In this document: positions 9,819 through 22,170 of the stretch, one piece after another | How positions within the stretch are numbered: the stretch's first letter is position 1 | Layout: every line of letters begins with the position of its first letter | Position numbers and translations under genes: made by a program | Source: Fomitopsis serialis | Taxonomy: Eukaryota > Basidiomycota > Agaricomycetes > Polyporales > Fomitopsidaceae | DNA length: 64,000 nt | Reading direction: 5' to 3' | Assembly: GCF_022376445.1 (NCBI RefSeq) | Contig: NW_025954979.1 | Coordinates: 310,001-374,000, forward strand | Notes under the pieces: generated by a model | Databases searched by the model: none | Told to the model about the DNA's origin: nothing | What the model saw: only the letters and a program-made list of their open reading frames with translations

Positions 9819-12800
9819 TCAAAAGCCCAGCTGCTCTATGAATGACTGCCATGTAGCATCCAGCACGGGCGGGCCCACAGGCGGCTCCGGCTCCGGCGGG
9901 AAGGCCTGTGCCCCGAACAGCTCGTCGAAGATATCCGGGCCCGGCACCGGCGGCTGCTGCATCTGCTGTGGGGGGATCTGCATTTGTTGCAGCGGTATCT
10001 CCTGCCCCTGTTGCGGCTGCCGCAGTCCGTCGAACACGTACGCGAAGTTGAACTGGTTCATGTCGACCGACGACGACGAGCCGACATTCAGGCTCGCGGC
10101 GTCGATGCCCTCGAAGACGCGGAGATCCTGCATGATCGTCGGGTGGATCATGTCCGATGACACCGCGTTCGAGCTGCTGCTCGCGGGCGACGAGGAGGAC
10201 AGGGCGCCAGAGCCCTGAGGTACGCACACCAATGGAGGTTCGTGCATGGACGAGATGAGGTGCGTCTTGCCCCCGAGGCGGTCGAGTTCCCGGTCATTTA
10301 TTGCGTTCGTACTGGACTCGCCCGGAGTGCGGGGCTTGTGGAGCACTTCGTAGCCCTGCCCGCGGAGCTTCCGGATGACCTCCTGAATGTGGAACGCAGT
10401 CGGCACAAGATCATTGGGAATGAGGTGGATACGTACCAGGTTGTTGGAAGCGATCTGGCTCCTGGTGGCAGCCTTCTCAAATACTTCGACGAGAACATCG
10501 AGTTCTTGCAGCGAAGACACCGCGAGGGCCGACGTCGGGGCGCGCGTGACCAAAAGACACATCACGATCTGGTCCCTCTCCCGTCAGCGACTCGCGCTCC
10601 GTTTACCGATCAAGCATAGAAGAGCCTCACCCCTGCAGCAAGACACTGGGACCACACAATCCCCAGCCTCGAAGTGACAACGCCCGCACGCTTGTGCGCC
10701 TCCCTGGCACTCTCGATAATCCGCCATGCAGACCGGTATATGGCCATGACCGACGGGCCGTACCGGTGTCGAAGGAGGTCCCCCGGCTGCTCGTGCAGAG
10801 CCTGCGCGAACCACGGTCTATGCAGGCTCAGGAGCGCTTTGGTACGATCCGCCATCAGCATGCTTGTTCCTGCGCGGATCAGCAGATTCACTCACTGGCC
10901 TCCTTTTGCGTCAGCGTCCAGAAGCGCTGCGTGAACTGCGGGACGGGCAGGTCGGCCGGCTCCCCACAGTGTTGGCCGCAGTTCGGTCGCAGGTTGGCGG
11001 GGACGGGGAAGTCACGGATCATGCGGTCGTACTCCAGGATGGACGAGTACTGTGGCGTCTTCGCGCCGAACACGGAGAAGATAATCTTGTTCAGGAGCTT
11101 CGTGTATTGCCAAGTCCATGCGTGGACTGGTCCAAGGAGGGTTAGTATGCGCCGTGATGCGAAGGCATGGAAGCGGTTACGTACACCCGCCCTCTTTCTG
11201 GCCTTGTGCATTCGTCCGTTCTTCTGGGTCTTTCGGAAAGGGACAGTCGACGAAGGAGAGACACATGCTGGGAGGTCGCCCAAATCCGAAGCTCTACGGG
11301 GTCACGGTCGCACGGCGTACCCACATCAGACCTCCGCACTTACCAGCCAAGTATCCTGCATGAGCAGCTGCCAGAACACCCGTGCTCTCCTCTGGCTGTT
11401 CTCATCGTCGAGCTTCCATCGATTGCTGTTGACGTCTGCATACGTTCGAGTTGCAGTCGGCTTACCGGTCATGCAGTCAGTATAACGGAAGGTCAGACTT
11501 ACGCAGGCCGATCTGCGCGACGCGAAACGTAGGTGTCAGCCCTCATCTCAAGAATGCCTAGACATCAATCGCGCTCACTCCATGTCCGAGTTTCACAGCG
11601 AGACCGATCGTCAGCCACGCCTTGTGCGAGCCCGTATGCGCCGGTTCGCAGTCGCTCAATTCGAGATATGCGCCTGGTATATCTGCGCGGGACCAACCGC
11701 AAGCGGGCGCCGCCTCTGTCAGTCTGCGTGCAGAGTTAAGAGGACTCGCCGAGAACGTACCAAGCTCTGGATGGAGAATAGCGTCGTGTCGTGGATGGCC
11801 GGCGCGCAGCGGAGACAGATGCGCGCGAGGAGGTAGTACTCGTGCGCCTCGATGGAGTACGGCGCGAGGTTCGGGTCGAAGAGCGTCGCGAGCGCGAAGA
11901 CCATGAAGAGGACCGCGAGCGCGTGTGTCGACGCGATGTTGCAACCACCCTCGCTGTGTGCATACATAGCTGTCAGCAGGCGCACCTCACGGCAGAGTGT
12001 CTGGGACGACTGACTGCGTTTTGTATGCACTCCCCAGGATGTCGTCGAACAGCTCCGCTCGGGGCATGGGGTACCATCTGTGCATCTACGTTAAGCCACG
12101 GGCCGCATGCGAAGTGATTACTGCCTACAAGTACTGCCCGGACTCCATGAAGATCTCGCAGAGATGGCACGCCTGCGAGAGCGAGGGCATCATCGCCTGG
12201 GTTTCCTGTCGTATCGTGAGGTTGTGGCATCGCACGTCGAGCTCGATTTGCGCCTCTGCGACGAGCTCGGGCGAGAGGCGGGGGAAGGAGTTGGGGGCGG
12301 GGACGGTCCGCGTCGGTGCCTAATACGCCTCGTTCAGCTCAAGTGTGCAGTGTCCCAAGGAGGAGGAATCCTAACGTGGATGAGATACTGCAGGGCGGAA
12401 GTACGTCAGCCATAACGGGGGGAACGGCTGCGCGGGATACGGTACCTCTGAGCGCGACGTTTGGCCAAAGAATCTTGCTTCCCCTCGTATGCCCAAGGTG
12501 AGCGTTCCTATGGGGAAGGTAACGAATGGTCCTTGAAGTGTCAACAGTAATCGTACCGAATGCATCGAGGATCTCCTCGTCCTCCTGAGTGAGCAATGGC
12601 CCTGAAGGGGATGAGCCGCTCGACCCGGATGCCGGGGAAGTGTCCATGGCAGTCTCTCCCGTAGCAGGGGATGCTGCTCGTCAGAGACGGCTGCCTGGAG
12701 CGTCCGGAGTGCCTCCTCCAGTTTGTTGCCGCGTTCGCGTAGGCGCTCGATCTTCTTGTGCAGTTCCTCCGCGTCCGCTAGCGCGAGGCTGCATAGTTTC

Positions 12801-13203
12801 AGCCGTCATCCTCAGCGACATAGGAACGGAACATTCGTACCGGCTCCCCTTGCCTGTCGTCAACGAGCCTGTTGCACAAGACGTCATGACAGGCGGACGA
12901 AGAACGGACACAGCATACGCACCCTCCGGACAGATCGCAGAACATCCTCTCTTCACGCATGTTTCGCATGGTACCTACTGCCCATTAGCCCGTACACACC
13001 ACGCTCACGATCACAACGCACCTTGCGGTCGCATCTCAGCTTCAAGCTTGTCCGCCGACCACCAGTCAACTGTTGAACATATACTGCGAGATGGCCACCG
13101 CCACTTACCGGCGGCACTCGGCACACGAGACTGGGACACGACCCGGGCGGCGTCGCTGCTTGGGCTCTCCATTAGCTGTCTTGTCTTTCTCGGCGGGTGC
13201 CAT
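9819..13203 (-). CDS. fungal Zn2Cys6 transcription factor
   Basis: Nuclear DNA-binding regulator. Starts MAPAEKDKTANG at 13203, then a basic stretch and the binuclear zinc cluster CAECRR|LKLRCDRK|VPCETCVKRGC...C, split by two introns. A short coiled-coil/linker and LLTQEDEEILDAFG|TLTLG follow, then the fungal_trans middle domain: SQACHLCEIFM, WYPMPRAELFDDIL, STHALAVLFMVFALATLFD, YLELSDCEPAHTGSHKAW, and FGRPPSMCLSFVDCPFP. The C-terminal half includes MADRTKALLSLHRPWFAQAL and ends in an acidic, Gln/Pro-rich tail rich in PQQ repeats (probable activation region), stop at 9819-9821. There are many short introns; I did not fix every boundary in 11.3-12.1 kb. Targets are unknown; P450 and hydrolase neighbours are only suggestive. 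Confidence 0.88.
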
Positions 13204-14540
13204 GGTACGGCGGGAGGGTATCTCCGCTGTGTCGACGCGTGAGTTGGCGGTGGGCGTCGTCAGCAAGAGGAGGTGCGCTCGCGCAAGAGCCGGGCGGCTA
13301 GATGGAATTGTTGCTGAATCAGCCTGGCTGGATCCAAGCTGGATCGAAGTCCTGGCGCTCATGATCTCAGTGGCGATGCCTGTGAGACGCTGTGAGACGG
13401 TAGACACGTCTTCGAATCTGATCGCGTTTGGGTTGAGAACGTACAGTACTTGGAGTGATGAACCTGGCAAAGGAGTCCGAGTTGCCTTCAACAGCGTGTA
13501 ATGGCACTAGTGCTACCAATGACCGCAAAGCGAAGGGCCTTCGTGCAGTCGACCTCATTGAGAGCAGAAATCTGGGCGTCGTGCCGTCCCGGTTTCATGA
13601 CCCAGCAAACAGTTAAGTACAGTGGTTTCCTTGGACTTTCCGGAGATGAGACTACTGGCACGCACGCCTCCGCTGTTTTCCATTCTGGCCTATGCAGCCC
13701 ATATCCTGCAGCTGTCTTCCAAATATCTAGCATGTGGAACTACTTCCAGGTTGGGGTGCGCCACGATCATATATAATGCTCTTAATGCTGATGCTGTGTC
13801 AGCGAGTTGCAATGATCGACAGACGCGCGAGTACTATACCGGTCATACGCAGCACGTGATCGTGTCTGGAAACGCACCACTCTAACCCAGTAACGGCGAC
13901 CTCGCGACCTCGTTCGTCCTTCGGATTCCCTCTGCCTGACGCACATCTACCGTCATCATTTGCTCTGCGACGGCTCCTGGTGTAATCAGGATGTGCTGGG
14001 CTACTGGTGTTTGGCGCCCGCACTAGGCCCGCGGTCTGACTTGGATTCCAGCGCTACGACGGTACCGTGTCCTCCAACCTTCTCTGCTTAGCCTCTTGAC
14101 ACAGACACTGAAGTTGCTTGACAGATACAGGCTCTCCATCTCCAGCCATGGCGTGCTATGGACAGCGGACGCAGTACCGGCGTGGGCGAGAAGACACGGA
14201 GGATCCTGGGTGCGCATGCTATACCCGAAGGAGGCGGGGGCAGCGCCGGCTGTGGTGGTCTTCCATACCCACCGCACTCTCGCTGCCCAGAATAGGAGCG
14301 GCGCTCCCTCCCGCACACGTTTCGCAGACCGATAAGTGATCTTCCCCGCGGCCACCTGCCTCTTCGTCCAGCTCTTCGTCCAGCCTCTTCCCCGCCTCAT
14401 GCCCTTCTCGAGCCGCTCTTCCAATCCTCCCGAGGCAGCCATGTATAAGAAGCCGCAGCCCCGCCTTCCCACTCTTCGAAGCTCTGCCCTTCCTATCTCC
14501 CCAATCTCCGCACCCTCATAGAGCCTCAGTGACCTCCGCC
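13204..14540. other. divergent intergenic region, Zn2Cys6 factor / DUF2235 gene
   Basis: About 1.3 kb between divergent genes, without a supported coding region. The right 200 nt before the DUF2235 start are strongly pyrimidine-rich (repeated cttcgtccag-type runs at 14360-14430), a common fungal promoter feature, followed by a TATA-like element. Confidence 0.45.
14444..14449 (+). promoter_or_regulatory. TATA-like element upstream of DUF2235 gene
   Basis: A tataag motif lies 97 nt before the chosen ATG at 14541, right after a pyrimidine-rich tract. Spacing and context suit a fungal core promoter, but it rests on motif and position only. Confidence 0.35.
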
Positions 14541-16633
14541 ATGTCCGACGCGTGCTCACTGTCACCCAGCTCGAGCAATGGCGACCTCCCTTCGACCTTC
14601 AACAACGACTGGGATGTCATCCCGCCCACCTCGAAACGGTTACCACGGACGCTCGTCCTCTGTTTTGATGGCACCGGTGATCAGTTCGATACCGACGTAC
14701 GTCAAGATAACTCTGGGCCGGAAGCATGCTCACATGCGATCGCTAGAACTCCAATGTCATCTTGTTCTTCTCTATGCTCATGAAAGACAACCCAGAGGAG
14801 CAAATGGTTTACTATCAGGTATTGTGGCGTCTCCCCATGTGGTGTCTCTATTGAACTGACAAGTACGATGCGCTTGTGTCACGCACTATACTGTTCTTCG
14901 CAATGTATGCTGTACATCCCAGTCCGGCATTGGCACCTACACTATCCCGCAAATTGCGACACCTCTATATGCCGGTGTCTCAAAAGCGCTCGACGAGATG
15001 ATTGCCTGGAACCTCAATGCGCATGTTATGGGTAAGCCGTCTGCTACTTGTACTCGTTCAGGGAAGTTGACGGTACATGCAGGTGGCTACGAGTTTCTCA
15101 TGTCGAATTGTATGTTGAATTTGTACAGCACGACGCATTCATGTAGTAACCTTGAACCTTCACATAGATCGTGCTGGGGACAAAATCTGCCTGTTTGGGT
15201 TCTCTCGGGGAGCATATACTGCCCGAGCCTTGGCTGGTATGATCCACAAGGTGGGCGAACGTGTAGAACGTCAATGTGCGACGAGAATGCTGATTGAAGC
15301 GCCCTCTCCAAGGTCGGCCTCCTACCAAGATCGAACCATCAGCAAGTCCCTTTCGCGTACCACATGTTCACGCGCGACGACGAATGGGGCTGGACGCAGT
15401 CCCGCGAATTCAAGAAAACGTTCTCGATGGACGTCGATATCGACTTCATCGGCGTCTGGTACGTCTTTTATCGGCGAGTATTCCCGGCGCCATCCCAATG
15501 CTGATCGACAATCCTTGCAGGGACACCGTCTGCTCCGTCGGGCTGATTCCGCACACGCTCCCCTTCACCTCCTCGAACAGCGCCATCAAGACCTTCCGGC
15601 ACGCGCTATCACTCGACGAGCACCGCGCGAAGTTCAAGGCGAACCACTACCAGTTCCTGACGGACAAAGAGCTAAAGCGCGGCGTGCAGCCAGGCGAGAT
15701 GCCCAAGGCGGGGCAGCGCGGCGCGGGCTCGGGCAAAGACAGCAAAGAGAGCAAGGGGAGCCACACGCGCACGAATAGCCAGGAGCAGGAGGAGATGCGG
15801 CACGAGCAGGAGTTCTCTGCGGCCGAGGGGCATTATCGCAAGACGGACGTAAAGGAGGTGTGGTTCGCGGGCTGCCACTGCGGTGAGTCTGCCTCATCCT
15901 CCATGATCCTTAGTGAGCGAGCCAGGCGCTGACGATATCGCTGGATAGACGTCGGCGGGGGGTCCGTGTCGAACACGAGCAGGCACAACCTCGCGCGCAT
16001 CCCGCTGCGGTGGATGATCCGCGAGTGCTTCCTCACCAACAGCGGCGTGCGCTTTCACGCGCCGCTCCTGCGTAAAGTCGGGCTCGACCCCGCCGCGCTC
16101 CTCGCCAATGCGAAGCGCCCGCCCGCCATCTACGCCGACGACCCGCACGCCCCGCGGCCGGAGGACTGCACAAGGCAGCCGGAGGACGGCACAGGGCGGC
16201 CGGGGCACGCACGCGCCCGCTCGGACGCGACGCTGGTGAATGGAGGCACCGGCAGGCCGCTCAGCGAGGAGGAGGAGGATGTGATCGACGCGCTGTGCCC
16301 GATCTATGACGAGCTGAAGATCGCGCCCTGGTGGTGGTCGCTCGAGATCATCCCGCTCGCGCACCGCACGCGGGACAAGAAGGGCAATCGGGTCGAGGAA
16401 ATGAGGTGGGTCGCGTTCCGCGATGCGCTGATGTGTGTGCGCTGACGAGGGCGGTGCGCAGGGTGAACTGGGGCAAGGGCCGCGAGGTGCCCGACGAGGA
16501 GGGGATGCCGTTCTTGGTGCACAGGAGCGTCGAGATCCGATTGAAGGCGAGCAAGAGCGGCCAGCTGGAGGGCGGGGAGTACAAGCCGAACGCGATCTTT
16601 GGTCCCGAGCAGAAGATGATCTTCGTCGACTGA
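14541..16633 (+). CDS. DUF2235 alpha/beta-hydrolase (Tle1-like phospholipase fold)
   Basis: Nine exons (14541-14696, 14747-14818, 14923-15031, 15083-15109, 15168-15250, 15313-15458, 15521-15882, 15949-16405, 16462-16633) join in frame to 527 aa. The domain start TLVLCFDGTGDQFD and the nucleophile elbow FGFSRGAYTARALAGM (G-x-S-x-G) are diagnostic, as is the catalytic-acid region AGCHC|DVGGG. A charged, low-complexity insert rich in K/G/S/Q sits between SLDEHRAKFKANHYQF and the HYRKTDVKEVWFAG strand. Relatives include the catalytic domain of type VI effector phospholipases, but fungal members are uncharacterised, so the substrate is unknown. The C-terminus EVIRLKA-like strand and MIFVD end match the family. 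Confidence 0.9.
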
Positions 16634-19613
16634 GGGCGTGGCCACTGCGGATCTTGGTGACGACTACATTATTACTTATTGGATGGATGTGTTCCTGTCT
16701 CTTTCTTGTAGCAATTAACACTAGCTGTATAGCTGTACGCAGAGCACTGTAATCAGTATGCAAGGCTTGGTCCCGGATCTATGGTGCATGTTCGATTGTG
16801 CCGTTCTACCGGCCCAGCATCCCGCGTCCGTGGCCCCGAGTCGGGCACCCAGGGTCCCCAGGCTACCGCTCTGGATCTGTCGGTGGCTGAACCTACGTTC
16901 TACCTTTACCTTTACCAATTGGATGTCGGCCCACTGACCGATATGAGTCGAAGGACACATCGCGGGCCCCGACTGTAGTCCACGAGGCTGACGTCGAGAC
17001 CGAGCGGTTTGAACGGACAGGTTGATAATTGCAAAGGGCGTCGCGCTTCAGGGCTTCAAGCTCAAGCTTTGCTTCCTTTCCTTTGAAATCCCTGCTTATT
17101 ACAGTTCGCTGCCTCATGAGTGTCAACATGAGATCGCAGCACTGATGACGGTAGTGTCCGGGGCCTGGGGCACTTGCAGATATAGCCATGGCGATTCTTT
17201 GGTGGATTCATGGCCCGGTGCTGCGCCTGTGGAGACAAAGGCTCATGCTTGTTGAACGTCTTCAATATGTAACGTTTGAACGTTGGCGGCATGCTGTCGA
17301 GGTTGGAAAAAGGCGCGTGAGTAGGTTCCAGGGATGATCATGACAACTAACGGGCCACATACGAAGAGTACCGGCGAGGCCAGCCAGACCAAGGTTTGTG
17401 CGGTAGTAGTTCAATGAAGTCAACGCCGTTGACCTGCAGATGCGTGCCAGCTGAGTGTGGACCGCTCCAAGTTCAGGGGCCTAACACCCTCAGCCTGCGC
17501 TCGTGTACGGATTTGGAGGGCACCAATTCTCGACTGTCGACTGCCCTAGTGCATGCCGGTGCGTTGATTGTAAGCTGAGGGAGACTCAACCGAGGAGGGT
17601 CCGAGAACTCAAGTTACCAGTACGGCACCTACCAATTCCGCAACATCTCCAAAAACGGAAGTCTTCTGCGTCTATATGCTCCTTTACCAGGAAGACAAGA
17701 ACCAAGAAGACAAGGTGATTAGGTTCGAGCAAACTTCGGCAACAACTGCCAATGGCCTGTCCGTGCCAACAGTCACATTCATTTCCCAACATCTTTGCAT
17801 CATCATCCGGGGGGAACAGGGCCTCTCTTGGGCCTCTCTGCTATCTTTCGGGCCCGGTGCTTGCCTTGCCAGCGGCTGCTGGCGCTCTGACGAATTGACT
17901 TGGTGTACCCTCTGGCACAGTAGGAGTGATACAACCGAGATACGGTGACGAAATAATAGCGTGTCGTGGAGGACCCTCCGAGTCGTCTCGACGCTTGAAG
18001 TACGGAGAACATTGTGACAGACCAAGCAGGACGGCGACAGACAATGACAGTCATTCGGAGGGACTGGTCAAACGCGGAGAAGTTGGCAATGACGGCCCCC
18101 TGTCGGAACACGGCCTCTAGCTGGCTTTCGGGAACCAACTGCGATAAGGTGCGGGACACTGCGGGTGAGCCGACTTTGCTCTGACAAGTCTTCCCAGCTT
18201 TCCATTGAAGCGCAGATAGAGAGACTTTCGCCCATGAAATGGACCCTGGGCCTCATAACTTGAATGGTATGGCACGGCCTGGTCCGACGTAGACGCTTGT
18301 TCGTAGGTAAGGTACCGGTGTGTGCTCTGCCACGATCGTACTACTTGTCAATGAAGCTCACTGTCGCTTGAAAGTCAAACCTAGTCAGGACCCGGCGATC
18401 ATGGCATCACGGACCAGTAGCAGCTGCAGCTGCTTGACGATGGCTTGCACAACCCATGCAACAAGTTCGGTGCCGCGCTGGCAGCTCATCGCGTCGACGT
18501 CGGTGGTATCTTGCATGCTGGCATGGCAGCCCCGGGAAAACTGCCGTTCGGACGTATTCACACAGATTAGTTTCCTGTGTTCGTCCGACGATAAGATTCT
18601 GGCATCGCTTACGGACTGTATGTATGGTATGTGTTGCATGAGGGCTGAGGATATTCTCCCGTGGCTGTTCGGTCTGCAGCTGCCAGCGCCACACGGTGAC
18701 GCAGCGCCTGCCCTGTGCCTCCTGGCCGATTACATATACTGCGGTGCGCAGCACAGTCAAGCTCCATGGTTTGCGATGAGACATGGGTGGACCTTGACAC
18801 ACCCCGTCTGGTTGCGTGTAAAACAGGTACGTCAAATGACATGCCTCACAAGTAACACTTGCAACCAGTGGGCACGACTAATACTCGTGGATACTGCCGG
18901 GAACCCTCAGATCCCAACCATTCCTCCACTACCTATATTGAGCGCTTCTCTCGTTCCACTCTATCTGCGTTCGATGCTTCGGGTGCGGAGCCTTTGACGA
19001 GGCGCTGAGCTCGTGTGAGTGGTACGATCGATCGTTGACTTTTTGAGGTTAACTGACACTCGTCCATCGCAGGGCGTCCCTCCGTGATGTCACGACGGAC
19101 TAGGATAATTGCGACCTTCCCACTCTCGACATCGAGGAGTGTGACCTGGACATGGGCACCTTCTCAAATACCCGTCCACCGTGCGAAGAGTCGCCAGGCG
19201 ACTAAAGCGGCGATTCCGGAAGCAGTTTCTGGCATAGCCCAGGATGCGAAGGAGTTCGCGTCGCTCTCTGAATTCAGTCGGGTATTGATTCATCGTGCTC
19301 CCCCCGCAGCGGGCACTCCCAGTACCTATGTCATCCTCCGTTGTCATAAGGATGTCCGACTATCCGGCGGTGAAGCTTATAGGCAGCCCCACCACTGTTG
19401 CCGCGCGGCCTCCTGCCGCTGTCGCAGCATATTGGCCCAGGTACGATCTAGCCTGCGCGCCGCAAACCCCTCCTACCTCCGCGTGTGAGCCCAATCAATA
19501 TGTCGGTATATCGTGGGCTCATTGTACATAAAGCCTGAGGACGCACCCTTTGAACGGACGCCAAGGCAGCATTCCTTGCTCATCCGCCCATTTTGAGTCA
19601 GATCGACACCACC
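16634..19613. other. 3 kb gene-poor interval
   Basis: The longest stretch without an assignable gene. The longest open frame (18320-18997, 225 codons, +) has composition unlike the neighbouring genes and no domain I recognise; a fragment near 18900 (IPTIPPLPILSASL) faintly recalls a P450 N-terminal region but lacks support. It may hold decayed genes and the P450 B promoter. No transposon ends or RNA genes were seen. Confidence 0.45.
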
Positions 19614-21672
19614 ATGTATGAACGAGAGATCGTCTATGCGTTGATTCTCGCAGCTGCACTCCTCCTCGTGCGGAGGAGGATGAATCCGGTTGGTTCTCAG
19701 TATGACATCCGCTACTTTGCTCACCTGGTTCATAGCTTTACCGCATACCAGCTGTGGGGCCTTCCGCACCGATCCTGTCCTATTGGGGCGCGTTGAAATT
19801 CTTCGTTAATGCGCGTGAGATGCTGCAGGAAGGCTACACCAAGGTACGCCAAACGCTGCTTCGAATGTGTTATTTACTTCGATCTGAGATCCTTCGTGAT
19901 GTAGTATAGAGGCTCAGTGTTCAGAGTGCCGCTATTGGATCGCTGGGTTGTAGTGGTCAGCGGCGCGGCCATGAACGAGGAACTACGGAAGTTCCCTGAC
20001 GACCAGATGTCTTTCATAGACGCCGCCGAAGAAGTAGGTCTTTCATATGTTGACTATGCCGTGCGTATCCATGTGCTGAGGATGTGTGCGGGTATAGCTC
20101 GTACAGGCGAAGTACACAATTGCCAAGGAAATCCATGAGAACCCGATACATATCCCGGTCATTCGCGGACCTTTCACCCGCAACTTGGGTGCCCTCATGC
20201 CAGATGTTGCAGATGAAGTTGCGTCAGCAGTACAAGAGGCTATACCTGACACAGGGGAAGGTGCGTTTCGTCGGTCTCACTTGGTGGAGTCTACGAATAC
20301 TCAGCGACCGTTTTAGAGTGGGTCGGTGTCGTCGCATTGCCTGCCATGACACGTGTCGTCTGTCGGGCGAGCAACCGAGTCTTCATCGGTCTTCCTATGT
20401 GTGAGCATAGCACCCGGCATGACGAGCCCCACTGTGTCTTGATGTACTACCCCAGGCCGGAACCCAGAATACCTAGAGATTGTCTTGAACTACACCAAAG
20501 ATGTCGCCAAAGGACGTTTCATCATGACCCTCACGCCGATCCTATTCAAGTCGTAAGCCGTACTCGATACAACACAGCACTCTAGTGGAGACTGACTGTT
20601 CGGACAGCATCGTGGGCCATTTGCTGCCTTGGTCTAAGAACGCCCTCAAGAAGTTCTCCGTCCTAGTGAGACCTGTAGTCGACGAAACGTTCCGGCAGTT
20701 CGATCATCACGGAAAGGAATGGGAAGACAAACCTGTAAGTGCTTTGCGCAAGAGGATCCTGTCTTTGACTGATCGATTCGTCGACGCCGACTGAAGAAAA
20801 ACCTACTGACCTGGTTAACGGAAGAAGCCAAAACTACTGGCCACCGGCCCGAGATCGTCGTCTCCGCTCTGCTGTCGAGCAACTTTGTCGCCATACACAC
20901 ATCGTCTATCGTACGTATACCTCCACTTCCGCGGGACACTTGCTCATATTCCTGATAGAGTGTGACGCATGCCCTGTATCACATCGCTGCCTGTCCCGAG
21001 TTCATCCCACCGCTCCGCGAAGAGATCGAGACAGCAATCAAGAAACATGGCTGGGGTAAACAGGCCATTGGTGAGATGTGGAAACTGGACAGCTTCATGC
21101 GGGAGTCCCAGCGCGTCAACGGCACGAGCGGCGGTACGCTTCGACCAGCAGTCTTAGATCCGAGTCGGCAGTTGTCGCTGATGGACGTCTCGCAGTGTCT
21201 GTCATCCGCAAGGCCGTGGTCGACCTCAGGCTGGCCGACGGGACCGTGATACCCGCGGGCACACTGCTTGGGGCAGCCGCGGACGCGACGCACTGCGACG
21301 ACGAGAACTACGACGACGCTGGCGTGTTTAACCCGTTCCGCTTCTCCGACATGAGGCAGGAGGAGAGCGAGCGCATCAAGCACCAATTCGTGAGCACGTC
21401 GCCGGAGTACGTGCCCTTCGGTCATGGCAAGCATGCCTGGTGCGTCGTCCATGTTTCTAAGGCAAGAGTCCTCGCTCAATGTGAAGCACAGCCCTGGCCG
21501 CTTCTTCGCGGGTAATGAACTGAAGACAATCATCGCACACCTTGTTCTGAACTACGACATGAAGTTTGAGGACGACGGGCCCCGCCCGCCGAACAAGTGG
21601 TTCGCGGCCGCCGTTATTCCTGACAGGAGTGCTAAGGTTTACTTCCGCAAGAGACAAACGAGCAGTGTATAG
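19614..21672 (+). CDS. cytochrome P450 B, CYP512-like
   Basis: Intact 495-aa membrane-anchored monooxygenase. Exons: 19614-19688, 19736-19843, 19905-20033, 20107-20260, 20317-20400, 20456-20552, 20608-20734, 20797-20910, 20959-21133, 21196-21439, 21492-21672, all in phase. N-terminal anchor MYEREIVYALILAAALLLV, then the proline-rich hinge IPAVGPSAPILSYWGALKF. The I-helix region ends HTSSISVTHALYHI; ExxR is in MRESQRVNG; then VFNPFRFSDMR and haem loop FGHGKHACPGRFF. All ten introns sit where P450 A has them, so the two are products of gene duplication. About 13.5 kb and four other genes now separate them. Reaction and substrate unknown; CYP512 members are often linked to triterpenoid or xenobiotic oxidation, but that is family knowledge, not evidence here. 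Confidence 0.93.
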
Positions 21673-22170
21673 ACCGCATGGCCTATCGCACTCCGTTGTC
21701 TCAGCTACCATGTCTCCTGTCGTGATTGTGCTGTTGAGATCGGGCGTGATTGACGCATTCATACGTTGTACAAGGTTTTAGACATGTCTCCAAAGCCGAT
21801 TAGACCTGTAGTTTAGAGTTTTATACGGTAATGCACGTGTGAAAAAGGGTTTCTGGAGGCTATGGTTGATGCTGTGGAAACATAATGACACGGGCAGTGG
21901 AAAGACAGGCGACGTTCGACACAGATGTCGACGTACGACTTGTCGAAGATTTGGAGAAGCTCATGGTCAGAAATGGCTGTGGGTCCCAAAAATTACATCC
22001 GTTGTGATTTGTTCTTGCGCGCCTAATGCGCTTACTAGCGCTACAAACTACTGCAGTCGAGTTCTGGTATCATAGTCAACAGTCGAGATGGTATCGTATG
22101 CGTTGGCCCGCAATGCAAACGTGTCATAAGACCCGAGAGAAAGGCACAGAGTTTCTCGAGTAGACAGCAA
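21673..22170. other. convergent intergenic region
   Basis: About 500 nt between the 3' ends of P450 B and the conserved unknown gene. No coding, repeat or RNA signal seen. Confidence 0.4.

Noticed and set aside
9472..10227. 251-codon minus-strand open frame
   Set aside because: It is an out-of-frame shadow of the last exon of the Zn2Cys6 factor; composition is Arg/Ala-rich and it lacks domain features.
15894..16763. 289-codon minus-strand frame
   Set aside because: Antisense of the GC-rich exon 8 of the DUF2235 gene, Arg/Pro/Ala composition only.
18880..18997. P450-like N-terminal fragment (IPTIPPLPILSASL)
   Set aside because: Only a few proline-rich residues match and no other P450 segment is present nearby.
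3991..21672. Secondary-metabolite gene cluster (two P450s, Zn2Cys6 factor, hydrolase)
   Set aside because: No terpene synthase, PKS, NRPS or prenyltransferase in the window, and the intervening genes are unrelated.
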